The notes below the pieces were generated by a model. That model saw only the letters and a program-made list of their open reading frames with translations. It was not told the DNA's origin and ran no database searches. From the NCBI GenBank assembly GCA_030147525.1, contig JASBVF010000032.1, forward strand, positions 165,547 through 229,546: a DNA stretch of 64,000 nucleotides, given 5' to 3'. Below, piece after piece: positions 62,215 to 64,000 of the stretch. The first letter of the stretch is position 1. Every line of letters begins with the position of its first letter. A program made the translations under genes and the position numbers. This DNA comes from Bacteroidota bacterium. Its GTDB lineage: Bacteria; Bacteroidota; Bacteroidia; Chitinophagales; Saprospiraceae.

Positions 62215-63564
62215 ATGTTTGAAAGCTTATCCGACCGCTTAGACCTTGCCTTTAAGTCGCTCACCGGCGACCGAAAACTGACTGAACTCAACATCGCAGA
62301 ATCCGTCAAGGAAATCCGCCGTGCGCTGGTTGCTGCCGACGTAAACTATTCTATTGCGAAACAATTCACGGAAAATGTGAAGGACAAGGCATTGGGTAGC
62401 GAGAACGTGCTCAAAGCCGTTCGGCCCGGGCAACTCATGGTCAAGATTGTGCAGGATGAACTTGCCGAACTGATGGGCGGCCAGGCAGCCGGCATCAATC
62501 TAAAGGGTAGCCCGGCCGTCGTGCTGATCTCCGGGTTGCAGGGTTCTGGTAAAACGACTTTTTCCGGCAAACTGGCTCATTTTTTAAAAACCAAAAAACA
62601 GAAAAAACCACTGCTCGTTGCCTGCGACGTGTACCGCCCGGCAGCCATCGATCAGCTGACAGTCATCGGTGAGCAGATCAAAGTGCCCGTTTACAAAGAA
62701 TTAGAGAATAAAAACCCCGTTGAAATTTCACTAAAAGCCATCGCCCATGCACAGGCTCACGGCTTCGATGTGGTGATTGTGGATACAGCCGGCCGTCTGG
62801 CCATTGACGAGGAGATGATGACTGAAATCACCAACGTCAAAGAGGCCATTTCGCCGAACGAAACCCTGTTCGTGGTCGATTCCATGACCGGTCAGGATGC
62901 TGTGAACACTGCAAAAACCTTCAACGAGCGCCTCAATTTCGACGGCGTCGTGCTCACAAAACTCGACGGTGACACACGGGGTGGTGCTGCGCTTTCCATC
63001 AAATACACCGTTGGCAAGCCCATCAAGTTTGTGAGTATGGGTGAAAAAATGGACACGCTTGATGTGTTCTACCCGGATCGTATGGCCCAGCGGATACTCG
63101 GTATGGGTGACATAGTTTCGTTGGTAGAAAAGGCACAGGAGCAGTTCGACGAAGAAGAAGCCAGACGCCTTGAAAAGAAGATTTCAAAGAATAAATTCGA
63201 CTTTAACGACTTCCTGAGTCAGATCAAGCAGATCCGGAAAATGGGTGACATGAAGTCGCTCGTAAGTATGATTCCCGGCGTGGGCAAGGCACTGAAAGAT
63301 GTCGAATTCGACGACAAGGCGCTCAACAAAGTCGAAGCTATCATTTTCTCCATGACGCCTGAGGAGCGTGAGAAGCCGGAGATCCTCAACATGAGCCGTA
63401 AAAAACGCATCTCCAAAGGCGCCGGTCAAGATTTGAACCAGATCAACATGTTCATCAAACAATTTGACCAGATGCGAAAAATGATGCACAAAATGTCAAA
63501 AATGCCGGGCTTTGCCGGAGGTGGCGCTCCTGCTGCCATGAAGCCTGGTTTCAGAAGAAGATAA
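62215..63564 (+). CDS. ffh: Signal recognition particle protein Ffh
   Basis: A 449-residue protein. N-domain (MFESLSDRLDLAFKSLTG...), G-domain with GLQGSGKTT (P-loop), DVYRPAAIDQL, VDTAGRLAID and TKLDGDTRGG, and the Met-rich M-domain (MGDMKSLVSMIPG..., then MRKMMHKMSKMPGFAGGG). It binds signal sequences and 4.5S RNA and targets membrane proteins to the translocon. Monocistronic, with its own promoter and a hairpin downstream. Confidence 0.96.
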   Translation: MFESLSDRLDLAFKSLTGDRKLTELNIAESVKEIRRALVAADVNYSIAKQFTENVKDKALGSENVLKAVRPGQLMVKIVQDELAELMGGQAAGINLKGSPAVVLISGLQGSGKTTFSGKLAHFLKTKKQKKPLLVACDVYRPAAIDQLTVIGEQIKVPVYKELENKNPVEISLKAIAHAQAHGFDVVIVDTAGRLAIDEEMMTEITNVKEAISPNETLFVVDSMTGQDAVNTAKTFNERLNFDGVVLTKLDGDTRGGAALSIKYTVGKPIKFVSMGEKMDTLDVFYPDRMAQRILGMGDIVSLVEKAQEQFDEEEARRLEKKISKNKFDFNDFLSQIKQIRKMGDMKSLVSMIPGVGKALKDVEFDDKALNKVEAIIFSMTPEEREKPEILNMSRKKRISKGAGQDLNQINMFIKQFDQMRKMMHKMSKMPGFAGGGAPAAMKPGFRRR

Positions 63565-63587
63565 CTTTTCTAAGTTCAGGGTTTTAA

Positions 63588-63647
63588 TTTCAAGGTTCAA
63601 GGTTCAACGCTGCAAGACTGGAGCGTTTTGCACCTTGAACCTTGAAA
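63588..63647 (+). terminator. Long word-array hairpin after ffh
   Basis: TTTCAAGGTTCAAGGT (63588-63603) and ACCTTGAACCTTGAAA (63632-63647) are perfect complements, 16 bp. Inside them AACGCT (63606-63611) pairs with AGCGTT (63622-63627). The left arm holds TTCAAGG twice and TTCAACG. It begins 24 nt past the ffh stop and is probably a terminator, though no T-run follows. Confidence 0.65.
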
Positions 63648-64000
63648 CATTTCAGGCCTCAGGTAAACCGGAAACACCTGCTCCTTTCTCCTCTCCCATC
63701 CTTCCTTTATCACAGCTAATTTGAGGGCTCTTTCTACGAAGCGTTTTTATCCATTATTCATTGAATGCTGAAATTTAGTTGCACCGCCTCGTATTTCATC
63801 AAAATACTAACTCGTACTCGAGCTTTTTTACGAAATTTTACAAGCCGCTAATTGCATTCCAAAAAATAATAGTATATTAGTAGGCTTTTCAACCGAATCG
63901 TACATTGAATCGAATAAGCAAAAAAGTGAGAAAAGCGATAAATTGAGAAAGGAACGAGGGAAGACAGACAACCAGTTGGTTGCCTTTTGGAGGACAAACC
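63648..64000. other. Gene-free right end
   Basis: No coding frame is supported from the ffh hairpin to the right edge. The last ~70 nt are rich in A and G (GAAAAGCGATAAATTGAGAAAGG...), which may be the leader of a gene outside the window. Confidence 0.4.

Overview
The window reads as chromosomal DNA of a Bacteroidota bacterium, most likely of the Saprospiria (Saprospiraceae/Lewinella/Haliscomenobacter type). The evidence is several secreted proteins with type IX secretion (T9SS) C-terminal sorting domains, a PorP/SprF protein, SprB-like repeats, a TamB homologue ending in a Lys run, an ExbB-ExbD-ExbD-TonB cluster, Bacteroidota-type -7 promoter boxes (TAnnTTTG) before many genes, and no Shine-Dalgarno pattern. 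I see no rRNA, tRNA, CRISPR array, insertion sequence or prophage block. The gene order looks like stable core chromosome with accessory surface-protein loci.

Layout. 1-9.5 kb: a secreted alpha/beta hydrolase cut by the left edge, an endonuclease/exonuclease/phosphatase lipoprotein, TamB, a 4HBT thioesterase and an arginine deiminase. 9.6-12.5 kb: a leftward operon of GT2 glycosyltransferase, aldo/keto reductase and an FAD oxidoreductase whose frame has no normal start codon. 12.7-18 kb: a DUF819 membrane protein, a fatty-acid desaturase and an unusual Clp-like double AAA+ ATPase. 18-27 kb: a lipoprotein, a PorE-like TPR/PD40/SPOR protein, lpdA, PorP/SprF, a C40 (NlpC/P60) protein lacking its catalytic Cys, and mdh. 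27-37.4 kb: a secreted M43 protease, xseBA, an M15 endolysin-like peptidase, a secreted M14 carboxypeptidase, rplU, an rpmA fused to a helix-hairpin-helix tail, and a DUF255 thioredoxin-fold lipoprotein. 37.6-43.8 kb: a 2044-residue surface protein with 13 Ig-like repeats. 44.4-51.1 kb: rarA, then a rightward group of SprB-repeat T9SS protein, ECF sigma factor, anti-sigma/outer-membrane-barrel fusion and SprB-repeat lipoprotein. 51.1-56.7 kb: a LolC/FtsX-type permease, tyrS and the TonB/Exb cluster. 57-63.6 kb: a fadN-fadA beta-oxidation operon interrupted by a lipoprotein and an orphan antitoxin-like gene, then ffh.

The strongest candidate for an undescribed system is the 45.8-51.1 kb group. 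An ECF sigma factor sits beside a protein that appears to span both membranes (N-terminal anti-sigma-like segment, one transmembrane helix, long linker, C-terminal outer-membrane barrel). On either side are a secreted protein and a lipoprotein that share the same SprB-like repeat, which suggests a surface-sensing circuit coupled to its own adhesin. A second pattern is a set of gene junctions carrying tandem 7-8 nt words, often followed by their inverted complement. Each site uses a different word, and one array runs into a start codon.

All calls come from reading the sequence and translations by eye. No database search or structure prediction was run.
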